Source of the DNA: Clostridiales bacterium
GTDB lineage: Bacteria > Bacillota > Clostridia > Saccharofermentanales > Saccharofermentanaceae
Reading direction: 5' to 3'
DNA length: 34,702 nucleotides
Assembly (NCBI GenBank): GCA_017428155.1
Contig: JAFRRJ010000012.1
Coordinates: 1-34,702, forward strand
The translations under genes were made by a program, and so were the position numbers. Positions 16,627-25,292 of the stretch are shown here, one piece after another. Each line of letters opens with the position of its first letter. Position 1 is the stretch's first letter. The notes beneath the pieces are model-generated. The model had not been told where the DNA came from. It made no database searches and saw nothing but the letters and a program-made list of their open reading frames with translations.

Positions 16627-16653
16627 AAAAAAGCCCTGCGCAGTGGCAGGGCT
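16627..16653 (-). terminator. Intrinsic terminator for argJ
   Basis: On the minus strand AGCCCTG (from 16653-16647) pairs with CAGGGCT (16638-16632), then a run of T follows (16632-16627). Confidence 0.85.
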
Positions 16654-16690
16654 GATGATTTCTGTGATAGGTTTGCGGTGCCTGAGACTA

Positions 16691-17944
16691 TTATGTCCTG
16701 TAGCTTCCGTTGATCTTTACGTAATCGTAGGAGAAGTCGCAGGTGAACATTCTGTCGTATGCGTCGCCCTCGTAAAGGGTGATGTCGACTTTGATGTCGT
16801 GCTCTGCAAGGAGCCTTGATGCCTCGAACTCGTCAAAGTCAACTGCGGCGCCGTCTTTGTACATAAGAAGACCGGACAGCCTGATATCGACTTTCTCGGG
16901 ATCAAATGAAGCGCCGGAATAGCCGACGGCTGTAAGGATACGGCCGATGTTCGCGTCCTCGCCGAAGAATGCAGTCTTGCAAAGAGGAGATCTTGCAACG
17001 GATGTGACGATAAGCTTTGCGTCTTTCTCATCCTTTGCGCCGTGAACTTCGATCTCGACGAACTTTGTGGCTCCTTCGCCGTCGGAAGCGAGCATTCTTG
17101 CTATATCTTCAGAGAGTCCGCAGAGAGCGTTCTCGACGATCTGATAATCTTCTGTGCCTTCGGTTACCTCAACGCCTGAAGCGCCGTTAGCAAGGACAAC
17201 GACCATATCGCATACTGATGTGTCTCCGTCTACGCTGACTCTGTTAAAAGTGTATTTAACGGCCTTCTGGAGCATCTTCTTTAATGAAGCAGAAGCAATG
17301 CCGCAGTCGGTTGTGAAGATGCAGATCATGGTGGCAAGGTTGGGATGGATCATGCCGGAGCCTTTTGCCATGCCTGAGATAGTAACTGTCTTGCCGTCCG
17401 TAAGCTCGATCTGAGCGGAAACTTCCTTCGGGACAGTATCTGTTGTCATCATGGCGAACTCGGCGTCGTGAGCCCTTTCTTCGGATGATGAGAGGCCGTC
17501 TACCAGATCCGGGATGACAGGAAGCATCTTATCAAGAGGAAGTCTTGAGCCGATTACGCCTGTTGAAGCCGTAAGGATCTCTGAAGGATCGCACTTAAGC
17601 ATGGTTGCAGCGCAGGCTGCAACTTTTTCTGCATCGTCGATTCCGGCTGCACCGACGCCTGCGTTGGCGACTTTGCTGTTGACGATAATGCCTTTTGCGG
17701 TGCCCTTGTTTTCGATGATATCAATGGATCTGACAAGCGAATGACCTTTAACGAGGTTTGATGTGTAGACGCCTGCGACGTTGCAGGGCAGGTCGGAATA
17801 TACCATTCCGACATCTAGATAGGTTGATTTGGGGTCGTTCTCGTTGATGTTAGCGGGATCTTGGCACTTCATTCCCGCGGAAACGCCGTTGGCCTTAAAG
17901 CCCATGGGCATCGTAATATATGACTTGACCAGTTCTTCTTCCAT
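16691..17944 (-). CDS. argJ: Bifunctional glutamate N-acetyltransferase/ornithine acetyltransferase
   Basis: ArgJ moves the acetyl group from N-acetylornithine to glutamate in the cyclic arginine pathway. The 417-residue precursor shows the self-cleavage site in KGSGMIHPNLATM (194-206), between A204 and T205, where the Thr becomes the nucleophile of the beta chain. The C-terminus ends in NGSYRT, typical of the family. AGAGGT lies about 8 nt before the ATG. Whether it also uses acetyl-CoA (true bifunctionality) cannot be told from sequence. It is a single gene with its own promoter and terminator, and the other arginine genes are not in the window. Confidence 0.96.
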   Translation of the reverse strand: MEEELVKSYITMPMGFKANGVSAGMKCQDPANINENDPKSTYLDVGMVYSDLPCNVAGVYTSNLVKGHSLVRSIDIIENKGTAKGIIVNSKVANAGVGAAGIDDAEKVAACAATMLKCDPSEILTASTGVIGSRLPLDKMLPVIPDLVDGLSSSEERAHDAEFAMMTTDTVPKEVSAQIELTDGKTVTISGMAKGSGMIHPNLATMICIFTTDCGIASASLKKMLQKAVKYTFNRVSVDGDTSVCDMVVVLANGASGVEVTEGTEDYQIVENALCGLSEDIARMLASDGEGATKFVEIEVHGAKDEKDAKLIVTSVARSPLCKTAFFGEDANIGRILTAVGYSGASFDPEKVDIRLSGLLMYKDGAAVDFDEFEASRLLAEHDIKVDITLYEGDAYDRMFTCDFSYDYVKINGSYRT

Positions 17945-17976
17945 AGATATGACCTCTATATATTTATTTCTGTCGA

Positions 17977-18006
17977 ATTATAGTACAAGTATGGTTAAAG
18001 GTGCAA
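17977..18006 (-). promoter_or_regulatory. argJ promoter
   Basis: On the minus strand TTGCAC (18006-18001) and TATAAT (17982-17977) are 18 bp apart, about 35 nt before the start codon. Confidence 0.65.
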
Positions 18007-18052
18007 TAATTCGCGCGCGAAAACATAACTTATCGAAGGCGAAATAAATCGC

Positions 18053-18081
18053 TTGACTTGAAAACTCCTTTTCATTATAAT
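18053..18081 (+). promoter_or_regulatory. Promoter of the tRNA-His/Gln/Lys operon
   Basis: TTGACT (18053-18058) and TATAAT (18076-18081) with the ideal 17-bp spacing, ending about 21 nt before tRNA-His. Confidence 0.85.
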
Positions 18082-18102
18082 TTCAAGGCAATTGGCTGTC
18101 AT

Positions 18103-18180
18103 GGTGGGATTAGTTCAGTTGGTTAGAGCGCTAGTTTGTGGCACTAGATATCATGGGTTCGAATCCCATATCCCACCCCA
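18103..18180 (+). tRNA. tRNA-His (GTG)
   Basis: The anticodon arm is CTAGT-TTGTGGC-ACTAG. The acceptor GTGGGAT/ATCCCAC is preceded by an encoded extra G (position -1, base 18103) opposite C73, the identity mark of tRNA-His. CCA is encoded. Confidence 0.96.
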
Positions 18181-18199
18181 ACTTATTGCCTCTTCGCAC

Positions 18200-18274
18200 T
18201 GGGGTGTAGCCAAGGGGTAAGGCACGGGTCTTTGACTCCCGCATTCGTAGGTTCAAATCCTGCCACCCCAGCCA
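18200..18274 (+). tRNA. tRNA-Gln (TTG)
   Basis: Acceptor TGGGGTG/CACCCCA, with anticodon TTG in the loop CTTTGAC and an encoded CCA. The last pair of the anticodon stem is a T-T mismatch, which is slightly unusual. Confidence 0.94.
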
Positions 18275-18277
18275 CGT

Positions 18278-18353
18278 GGTTCACTAGCTCAGCCGGTAGA
18301 GCACTTGACTTTTAATCAAGGGGTCTGGAGTTCGAACCTCCAGTGAGCCACCA
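18278..18353 (+). tRNA. tRNA-Lys (TTT)
   Basis: Acceptor GGTTCAC/GTGAGCC, anticodon arm CTTGA-CTTTTAA-TCAAG, encoded CCA. It starts 3 nt after tRNA-Gln, so the three tRNAs form one transcript. Confidence 0.96.
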
Positions 18354-18363
18354 ATAAATATTC

Positions 18364-18399
18364 AATGCTCAAGGATTAGCTTATCCTTGAGCATTTTTT
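18364..18399 (+). terminator. Intrinsic terminator of the tRNA operon
   Basis: A perfect 13-bp stem (18364-18376 with 18383-18395) with a 6-nt loop, followed by T. Confidence 0.9.
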
Positions 18400-18504
18400 A
18401 TCAACAGAAATTTAGATTAAGATTACAAACTCGTGACTTTTTGCTTTTCTGCCCGAGTTTTGCTTGATTTAAAGGGTAATTCCACGCGATGAGATGATAG
18501 AATT

Positions 18505-18533
18505 AAGATGAACATTAGTGGAATGTTCATCTT
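18505..18533 (+). promoter_or_regulatory. Perfect inverted repeat in the leader of the NlpC/P60 gene
   Basis: AAGATGAACATT (18505-18516) and AATGTTCATCTT (18522-18533) form a perfect 12-bp stem with a 5-nt loop, 35 nt before the start codon. The following T-run is short. It may be an operator, an attenuator or an mRNA-stabilising hairpin. Confidence 0.5.
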
Positions 18534-18567
18534 TTGAGATCAGGCTTATTACAGAGGACGCGGTATT

Positions 18568-19881
18568 TTGGATAAAAGATCAGTAAATATTATTTCCGGT
18601 TGTTTGGCGGCGGCGGTTACCATCGGCGCTATTACTGTGCATAACTGCGGATCAGTTAATGATATTTCTCTTCAGAGTCCTTCTCTTATAGGACCTAATG
18701 CCATTCCTTTCAGTGAACTTGAATCCGCTGCCTATGAGGAAGCTACAGAGACCGGTTATGTTCCGATCAGTCTCGGCAATGCTTCCGTCGACATCGACGA
18801 TTACACATTCGTAGCGATGACTTCATATACAGACATTGCATCTGAGTTCGGTTCCAATCCTGCTGATCCGGTTACTTACGACGGTAAGACATACTGGCTC
18901 AAGAATGATACTATCCTTGTCGATGCAAAAGTCGAGAGCAGCGAGACCGATAAATCCGTTGAGATCGATGAAGATGAAGTTACAAACCTTAAGATCGGTG
19001 ATACGGTCGTAAGGATCGCATATACAAAGCAGTGGTCTCAGGTAAAGCTTGCTGACGGAAAGCAGGGATATGTTAGAAATGAGAATCTCTCTGATACGCT
19101 CATCACACCTGTTCCGACAGCAACACCGATTCCTACGAACACACCTACGCCCAAGCCTTCGAGCAGCTCATCTTCAAGCAGTTCCTCGAGCAGTTCCTCG
19201 AGCAGCTCTTCAAGCAGTTCTTCGAGCAGTTCATCAAGTTCATCAAGCAGTGACTATAAAGAGACCTCATGCGAGAAAACTGTTTACGCAGGATGCGCTC
19301 TTAATACAAGAACCGGCCCTGGCATCTCGTATTCTTTGATTTCCACTTTGTCTGTCGGCTCTTCGATTTCTGTAGTAGCAGAGACTGACAACGGTTGGTA
19401 TAAGTCTTCATCAGGTTACTATGTAAAGGCCAGCCTTACACAGTCCACGGAGCCTACTCCGACACCTAAGCCTGCTGAATCTTCGAGCAGTTCCGGCAGT
19501 TCTTCAATGGGCGATACATCAACTGATTTCGCTACATTCATAAAGAGCTTCATCGGATGTAAATATGTATACGGCGGATCTTCGCCTACGAAGGGCTTTG
19601 ACTGTTCAGGATTCGTTATGTACTGCTACCAGACATATTATGGAATCTCTCTGCCTCATGGCGCAACGAGCCAGTCGAAGAAGGGCTGGGAGGTCTCCAA
19701 GGACGAGATCGAGGTCGGTGATATCATATGCTTCGACCGTGACGGTGACGGAACAATGGAACACTCCGCACTCTATGTAGGTAACGACAAATACGTTCAT
19801 GCGCAGGGTTCCGCTACAGGCGTTGTCGAATCGACATTCTCGTCAGCGACCGGCATAGCGCATATCAGAAGAGTCAGATAA
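18568..19881 (+). CDS. Secreted SH3-domain NlpC/P60 peptidoglycan hydrolase
   Basis: A 437-residue cell-wall hydrolase that likely cuts peptide cross-bridges (D-Glu to diamino acid type). A hydrophobic signal-like segment is at about 5-25. An SH3-like domain is at about 78-175. A Pro/Thr linker then leads into a run of 31 consecutive Ser (198-228), a second bacterial SH3 domain (about 233-293), another Ser/Pro linker, and a C-terminal NlpC/P60 domain (about 320-437). The catalytic triad is C346 (GFDCSGF), H399 (MEHSALYVG) and H411 (YVHAQG). The TTG start follows AGAGGA by about 8 nt. No ATG precedes the signal segment. It is monocistronic with its own terminator. Confidence 0.9.
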   Translation: MDKRSVNIISGCLAAAVTIGAITVHNCGSVNDISLQSPSLIGPNAIPFSELESAAYEEATETGYVPISLGNASVDIDDYTFVAMTSYTDIASEFGSNPADPVTYDGKTYWLKNDTILVDAKVESSETDKSVEIDEDEVTNLKIGDTVVRIAYTKQWSQVKLADGKQGYVRNENLSDTLITPVPTATPIPTNTPTPKPSSSSSSSSSSSSSSSSSSSSSSSSSSSSSSSDYKETSCEKTVYAGCALNTRTGPGISYSLISTLSVGSSISVVAETDNGWYKSSSGYYVKASLTQSTEPTPTPKPAESSSSSGSSSMGDTSTDFATFIKSFIGCKYVYGGSSPTKGFDCSGFVMYCYQTYYGISLPHGATSQSKKGWEVSKDEIEVGDIICFDRDGDGTMEHSALYVGNDKYVHAQGSATGVVESTFSSATGIAHIRRVR

Positions 19882-19890
19882 AGATCATAA

Positions 19891-19926
19891 AGTCCCTGAG
19901 CAGAGTAAGTGCTCAGGGACTGTTTT
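19891..19926 (+). terminator. Intrinsic terminator after the NlpC/P60 gene
   Basis: A perfect 12-bp stem AGTCCCTGAGCA/TGCTCAGGGACT (19891-19902, 19910-19921) with a 7-nt loop, then GTTTT. Confidence 0.85.
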
Positions 19927-19983
19927 ATATGAGTTTGTATGCACGGTGCGATGTTATATAGCCGATGCAGTCAGATGCCCCTG

Positions 19984-20155
19984 CAACTTTTCTTCCAACT
20001 TTTTTGCCTCAAAACATGGCGAAAATGTTGTAATCAGACGTTTTCCGACTTTTCTTCCAATTTTTTTGCCTCAAAACATGGAGAAAATGTAGGAATCAAG
20101 TGTTTTCCGACTTTTCTTCCAACTTTTTTGCTCAAAAAGTTGGAACAGATTTAGC
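19984..20155. repeat. 62-bp tandem repeat, about 2.7 copies
   Basis: The string ACTTTTCTTCCAA begins at 19986, 20048 and 20110, an exact 62-bp period. Copies contain TTGCCTCAAAACATGG and GAAAATGT. The third, shorter copy ends in a perfect 10-bp hairpin (20119-20128 with 20134-20143). The reading frame seen here is not a convincing gene. Confidence 0.8.
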
Positions 20156-20161
20156 ATGGTA

Positions 20162-20275
20162 CCCGCGGCAAGGTTTTAGTGCAGCATACAGAGAGCAACT
20201 GCCGCGGAAAGGTTTCCTGAGAGTAGATTTTTGCAGTAAGGTTTTGCAAAAACACAACTGCCGCGGCAAGGTTTT
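20162..20275. repeat. Interspersed TGCCGCGGCAAGGTTTT repeats
   Basis: Copies lie at 20163-20177, 20200-20215 and 20259-20275, with a partial copy (GCAGTAAGGTTTT) at 20233-20245. The core TGCCGCGGCA is a perfect palindrome. The unit sits between the converging NlpC/P60 and M20 genes, and 19927-20321 has no supported gene. Confidence 0.7.
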
Positions 20276-20321
20276 CGGGTAGCATGCGGAAAGTTTTCCC
20301 ATGGCCACCTCGAAAAAAGAA

Positions 20322-21638
20322 TTACTCCGCCAGCGCTTTTATCGCTTCAGTCAGAACCTTTATATCCGTCTCGAAGTCTTTGAGGGCGCGGCATTCGTTC
20401 GCCTGGTGGCACTGATCCTCCTGCCAGGGTGTCTGGACGCCGAAGGCTATCGTGCCGGGCATGTGTCTGGCATATGTGCCGCCGCCGATCGCGATTGGTT
20501 CTGTGAACTGCTCGAGATAATCAGGTTGGAAGCCGGAATATGATGACATGTTTTCTTTCCAGATCTCTGTAAGGACTGAGATCTCGGGAAGGTCTTTGGC
20601 CTTATAAAGAGGAGCCATCTGGCTTGCGACTTCTACAAAGAGCTCGTATTCTGCAGCTTTCATTGCAAGATGAGATGTTATCTCGTCCATCGAATAACTT
20701 ACGGGGCATCTTATGTCGATTACAAGGGATTCGCCGTCCGCACCGCAGCTTAACAGAGCAGGATTTGCAGTGACCGCGCCGGATTCGTCGGTGATGTGGC
20801 AGCCTGTATATTCAGCCTGTGTATAGGGCATGATCTCCTTTGCAATAAATGACAGGAGCGGAGACGAAGAATAGTCTGTGCCCGAAGCGTCTATTGCTTT
20901 TATCATCTCGAAAATCGCGTTTATGCCAAGATCGGGCTTTGAAGCATGTGCGGTCTTGCCGGTTGCCGCAAAATCCTTTCCGTTGATCGTGCATGTCGCG
21001 GAAGCCGGGACCATGTTGGCGGCTGAACCCGCAGATGCAGTAACAGCAGAAGGTTCGTCGGTTGAGATCCTTATATGCATGATGCCTTTCTCGGCATAGA
21101 TGACAGGGAACTCTGCATCGGGAGTGATCGAGAATGAGGGGATCTCGCCTTTGGCAGCATAAGTCTCGACGCATGAGCATGTGCGCTCCTCGTCGGTTCC
21201 GAGAATGAGGCGGATCCTTTTGGAGGGTTTAAAGCCGCTGTCCATAAGCCTTTTCATCGCTATGAAAGATGCAAGGGCCGGGCCTTTGTCATCGACGATG
21301 CCTCTGCCGTACATTATGCCGTCTTTTATCGTGAGTTCGAACGGGGGAGTAACCCAGCCGTCACCTGCGGGAACGACGTCCAGATGGCAGACGATTCCTA
21401 TGAGGTCTGAGTTTTCGGGACCGAATTCGCAGAAGCCCACGCGGTTATCGATAATGCCGGTCCTCATGCCGGCAGATGATGCCGTATCAAGAAAGAATTT
21501 CAGTGCTTCAAAAGGTTTTGCACCGTAAGGAAGAATGCCGTATTCAGGGTCTTCACAAGGCTCCGAGCCGGTGCTCTCGATCGATATGAGTTTGCTTATA
21601 AATGAGAATTCTTCAGTAGTTAAAGAGGAAATATCCAT
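20322..21638 (-). CDS. M20 family dipeptidase (PepV/Sapep-like)
   Basis: A 438-residue cytoplasmic zinc peptidase. Metal and catalytic residues are visible: H85 and D87 in CHLDVVPAGDGW, the bridging Asp in GRGIVDDKGP (D116/D117), the general-base and metal Glu pair in GTDEERTC (E150, E151), D174 in TPDAEFP, and a late His in GGGTYARHMPG. The lid domain contains TGKTAHASKPDLGINA. These features and the length match PepV-type Xaa-His or beta-Ala dipeptidases, which cleave small peptides. GGAGG sits 8 nt before the ATG. It is a single gene, divergent from the polysaccharide operon. Confidence 0.92.
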   Translation of the reverse strand: MDISSLTTEEFSFISKLISIESTGSEPCEDPEYGILPYGAKPFEALKFFLDTASSAGMRTGIIDNRVGFCEFGPENSDLIGIVCHLDVVPAGDGWVTPPFELTIKDGIMYGRGIVDDKGPALASFIAMKRLMDSGFKPSKRIRLILGTDEERTCSCVETYAAKGEIPSFSITPDAEFPVIYAEKGIMHIRISTDEPSAVTASAGSAANMVPASATCTINGKDFAATGKTAHASKPDLGINAIFEMIKAIDASGTDYSSSPLLSFIAKEIMPYTQAEYTGCHITDESGAVTANPALLSCGADGESLVIDIRCPVSYSMDEITSHLAMKAAEYELFVEVASQMAPLYKAKDLPEISVLTEIWKENMSSYSGFQPDYLEQFTEPIAIGGGTYARHMPGTIAFGVQTPWQEDQCHQANECRALKDFETDIKVLTEAIKALAE

Positions 21639-21779
21639 TAAATTGCCTCCATTATCCGGGTATTTATCAAGAATGATAACATAACATTAAATGGCCGGAT
21701 TTATAAAGTGAAAAGTGTTTGTTTATATTGGCTGATTTATCGTCCTTATCCGGACGGCATTAGTGGAAAACGTGGTTAA

Positions 21780-21808
21780 TTGAACAAAAATCGATAAAAG
21801 TCTATAAT
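21780..21808 (+). promoter_or_regulatory. Promoter of the polysaccharide operon
   Basis: TTGAAC (21780-21785) and TATAAT (21803-21808) with 17-bp spacing, 29 nt before the first start codon, with AAGGAG at 21824. Confidence 0.75.
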
Positions 21809-21837
21809 AAAATAATTATAATTAAGGAGATAAACGG

Positions 21838-23307
21838 ATGGATCAAAACGGGAAAGAACCTACTTTTATCAGTATAAAGGATCTGTTTTTTTTCATACTT
21901 AAGAGGATTGGAATAGTTTTACTGGCAGGCGTTATTCTTGGCGGAGTTTTATTCGGTTATAAAGCCGCGAAGAAGACTAACACTTCCAATGTTTTAGATA
22001 CAAGTGTCAGATTAAGTGACGGCGAGACCGATATTCAGTATCAGGCACGTCTTGATAATGTCGGAAGAGCAAGAGATATAGTTGATAATATCGCGAAGAT
22101 CAACCTTCAGCTCGACATTCAGAGAAGATATATCTCAGACTCGCTTTATATGCAGATCAATCCTGAGAATGAATATGAGGCCAATATCCAGATAGTTTTA
22201 AAGCTTGAGGATAACGATACAGGCGGACTTGATACAGCTCTCATGAGTGCATATGAGTATGACATTAAGGCCGGCAGCTACTTAAATGATTATGCCGATA
22301 AGATCGGCACAAGGCCGGACTATATAAAGGAACTCATCATATTCAGCAGCAAGACAACGGATTCCACTATCCTTACGGTAAATGATCCGGCTGACAGGGC
22401 AGGTTCAATGTCTATCAGGATCTACGGACCTACAGAAGAATTTGTTGATGATGTTACTGAGATCGTTACTAATGAATGCAGGAGATTTGCAGAAGATCTC
22501 AAGAAGACCGTTGCCAATCATTCAATATCTGTCCTCGATGTTAATAAGATGATCAGGATCGATTCATCTACAAGAGACGGACAGGTCAATCAGGTTGCAA
22601 AGCTCGAGACTTTGCAAAAGCAGATCGTTACCTGCAACGAATCTCTTGATAAAGTTGCAAAAGATCTGGGTTTGTCAGGCAAGAATGATATCCTTTCCAC
22701 ATTTGAGGAGCAGGCTGCAGCAGAATCAGCCGGCACCACATATGAATTTACAAAGAATTCAGGTATCAAGAGCATTATCAAGTCGGGCGCAAAGTTCGGT
22801 ATTCTGGGCTTTGCAGGCGGAATGGTGCTTGTGATGCTCGTATTGCTCTTAAAGTATATATTCGGAAGCAAGATCTTCACACAGACTCAGTTCTTCAATA
22901 ACTTTACGCAAATAAGAAAGATCGGTGTCTTAAAGCCATCGGGCAAGAGATCGAAGCTCGCATCCTTTGCTGACCTAAAGACTGAAGATGATTCATTGTT
23001 AAGCGCTGATAACAACAAGAAGCTTATATCTGCCAACTTCGCGAATATCACCAAGGAATACGGCAAGGTGCTTATCACAGGCACCGGTGACAGCAAGGCA
23101 GCAGGCGAAGCCGTTAAGGCAATGGGACTTAAAGGGGATTTCAAGCCGGATATCTTTAACAGCCTTGATATCCTTAAGTCTATTCCTGATTACGATGCTG
23201 TCGTTCTTATTGAGCAGCGCGGTAATTCTTTGTTCAGGAATGTCTCTAATGAGATCGAGCTCATTAATAACGGCGGCACAAAGATCGTTGGTGCGATCCT
23301 GATTTGA
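21838..23307 (+). CDS. Wzz-type chain-length regulator with degenerate kinase-like tail
   Basis: A 489-residue membrane protein that opens the polysaccharide operon. Two transmembrane segments (about 22-40 and 320-341) flank a long extracellular, partly coiled-coil region, the plan of Wzz/YveK co-polymerases that set polymer length. After the second segment, about 145 residues resemble a shrunken BY-kinase/CpsD domain: KVLITGTGDSKAAGEAV stands where a Walker A would be but lacks GxxxxGK[ST], and YDAVVLIEQ and GGTKIVGAILI recall the later strands. No Tyr-rich tail is present. It is probably a scaffold without kinase activity. Confidence 0.75.
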   Translation: MDQNGKEPTFISIKDLFFFILKRIGIVLLAGVILGGVLFGYKAAKKTNTSNVLDTSVRLSDGETDIQYQARLDNVGRARDIVDNIAKINLQLDIQRRYISDSLYMQINPENEYEANIQIVLKLEDNDTGGLDTALMSAYEYDIKAGSYLNDYADKIGTRPDYIKELIIFSSKTTDSTILTVNDPADRAGSMSIRIYGPTEEFVDDVTEIVTNECRRFAEDLKKTVANHSISVLDVNKMIRIDSSTRDGQVNQVAKLETLQKQIVTCNESLDKVAKDLGLSGKNDILSTFEEQAAAESAGTTYEFTKNSGIKSIIKSGAKFGILGFAGGMVLVMLVLLLKYIFGSKIFTQTQFFNNFTQIRKIGVLKPSGKRSKLASFADLKTEDDSLLSADNNKKLISANFANITKEYGKVLITGTGDSKAAGEAVKAMGLKGDFKPDIFNSLDILKSIPDYDAVVLIEQRGNSLFRNVSNEIELINNGGTKIVGAILI

Positions 23308-23337
23308 GATCTCTTATAAGAAGGTTAGGTTATAACA

Positions 23338-25272
23338 TTGACTGACAATACTAAGACAAAGCCGGGACTGAGCAGACATTGGCTCTACAGAGCCACGGTT
23401 CTTGCAGTTCTTGACTTTGTGCTGATGGCGTTAAGCTTTGCGTTTGCGCTTCTTATCAGATTCGATTTCAGATTCTCAAAAGTCGAGACACAGTATATCT
23501 ACAGGTTCCTTTACGTGGTGCCTGTATGTGCGGTGCTGATTATCGTATTGTTCGGCGTGTTTAAGATGTACAACAGCATATGGCGGTTTGCGTCCTTCTC
23601 GGAGTTTGAGAGGATCGTTAAGTCATGGACATGTTATACGGTGATCGTACTTGTTTTCGAGACCATAGATAAGTTCATAAGGGGCGAGAGACTGTTCCCG
23701 ATGTCAGTATGGATAATGGCGATCGTCTTCGGCTTTGTCTCAACTACAGCGTTAAGATTCGGCTTCAGGTTCATCAGCTTCATGAACAAGGATAAATCCG
23801 TAACCAAGGACTGTTCGAATATCATGATCATCGGCGCAGGTGCGTGCGGCAAGGACGTTATTCATGAGATCGTTATGAGCAGGCACGTTAATGCAAGGGT
23901 GTGCTGTGCGATAGACGATAATCCGGTAAAGATCGGAAGAGAGATCGACGGAGTGCCGATCGTAGGTAGAAGATACGATATCCCGAAGGCGGTTGAGGAA
24001 TATAATATCGACGAGATCATTTTCGCGATTCCGGACGCAAAAGGCGCTGACCGTAAGGACATTCTTGATATCTGTTCGACTACCAAGTGCAAGGTAAGGA
24101 TAATCCCCGGAATCTATCAGATGATCGACGGTTCAGTAACCGTAAATACGATCAGGAATGTCGACATTATTGACCTTCTCGGAAGAGATCCGGTCAAGGC
24201 TAATGTCGAGAGCATTAGAGAATATATTGCAGGCAAGACCGTCATGGTTACGGGAGGCGGCGGATCGATCGGTTCCGAGCTCTGCAGACAGATCGCAATG
24301 GCCAAGCCCAAGCTTCTGATAATCTTCGATATCTACGAGAATAATGCATTCTGGATCGAGCGAGAGTTAAGGGAAAAGTACAAGGACAGCTTAAATGTCA
24401 TAGCTCTTATCGGCTCTGTCAGGAATGTAAGCAGAGTCAACCGGGTGCTCGAGAAGTACCGCCCCGAGATAATCTTCCATGCGGCAGCCCACAAGCATGT
24501 TCCGCTTATGGAGGAATCACCCAATGAGGCGATAAAGAATAATGTCTTCGGAACATATAATGTCGCAAGAGCTGCAGTAACATACGGCGTTCAGCGTTTT
24601 GTGCTTATCTCTACTGATAAGGCTGTTAACCCCACGAATATAATGGGTGCTTCCAAGAGGATCTGCGAGATGGTAATCCAGATGATGGACAGGAAAGCCC
24701 AGGCGTTATTTGACAGCAAAGAGATCAAGGTAAGGACTACATTTTCCGCTGTAAGGTTCGGCAATGTCATCGGTTCTAACGGATCAGTTCTCAAGATATT
24801 CGAGAAGCAGATCGCAAACGGCGGTCCTGTAACAGTTACGGATAAGAACATAATCCGTTACTTCATGACGATCCCTGAAGCTGTGGTGCTCGTTATGGAG
24901 TCGGGTGTTTATGCAAGAGGCGGAGAGATATTCGTCCTTAATATGGGAAGCCCTGTTAAGATAGACGATGTTGCAAGAAAGATGATAAAGCTCTCGGGCT
25001 TTATACCTGATGTCGATATCAAGGTCGTCTATACAGGTTTAAGACCCGGTGAGAAGCTCTACGAGGAATGCCTCATGGATGAAGAGGGCTTAAGGGAGAC
25101 AGATGAGAATAAGGATATCTCGATCGCTCAGCCTATCCCGATGGACGATGAGGAGTTCTTAAAGCAGTTAGATGAGCTTGAGAAAGCTTGTACAAGCGAG
25201 AGCGACGACATCAAGAATGTGGTTGCAGGCATAGTTAAGACATATAAGCCGTTTGCGGGCGGTAAGGAATAA
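23338..25272 (+). CDS. Membrane NDP-sugar 4,6-dehydratase/epimerase (CapD/WbpM-like)
   Basis: A 644-residue enzyme expected to act on UDP-GlcNAc to make the first deoxy-sugar precursor. It has four N-terminal transmembrane segments (within 15-150), a first Rossmann-like domain (MIIGAGACGKDVIHE, about 162-176), and a C-terminal short-chain dehydrogenase domain with the NAD(P) motif VTGGGGSIGSELC (about 302-314). The catalytic segment ISTDKAVNPTNIMGASKR (about 423-440) carries the Met-for-Tyr change usual in the large FlaA1/WbpM/CapD group. The start is TTG at 23338 after AAGGTTAGG. It lies 30 nt after the Wzz-like gene in the same operon. Confidence 0.92.
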   Translation: MTDNTKTKPGLSRHWLYRATVLAVLDFVLMALSFAFALLIRFDFRFSKVETQYIYRFLYVVPVCAVLIIVLFGVFKMYNSIWRFASFSEFERIVKSWTCYTVIVLVFETIDKFIRGERLFPMSVWIMAIVFGFVSTTALRFGFRFISFMNKDKSVTKDCSNIMIIGAGACGKDVIHEIVMSRHVNARVCCAIDDNPVKIGREIDGVPIVGRRYDIPKAVEEYNIDEIIFAIPDAKGADRKDILDICSTTKCKVRIIPGIYQMIDGSVTVNTIRNVDIIDLLGRDPVKANVESIREYIAGKTVMVTGGGGSIGSELCRQIAMAKPKLLIIFDIYENNAFWIERELREKYKDSLNVIALIGSVRNVSRVNRVLEKYRPEIIFHAAAHKHVPLMEESPNEAIKNNVFGTYNVARAAVTYGVQRFVLISTDKAVNPTNIMGASKRICEMVIQMMDRKAQALFDSKEIKVRTTFSAVRFGNVIGSNGSVLKIFEKQIANGGPVTVTDKNIIRYFMTIPEAVVLVMESGVYARGGEIFVLNMGSPVKIDDVARKMIKLSGFIPDVDIKVVYTGLRPGEKLYEECLMDEEGLRETDENKDISIAQPIPMDDEEFLKQLDELEKACTSESDDIKNVVAGIVKTYKPFAGGKE

Positions 25273-25292
25273 GAAGACACAGGAATATAAGG

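Noticed and set aside
19939..20282. Open frames across the 62-bp and CCGCGG repeats
   Set aside because: Repeat-driven frames with low-complexity translation, no ribosome binding site, and no shared frame between repeat types.
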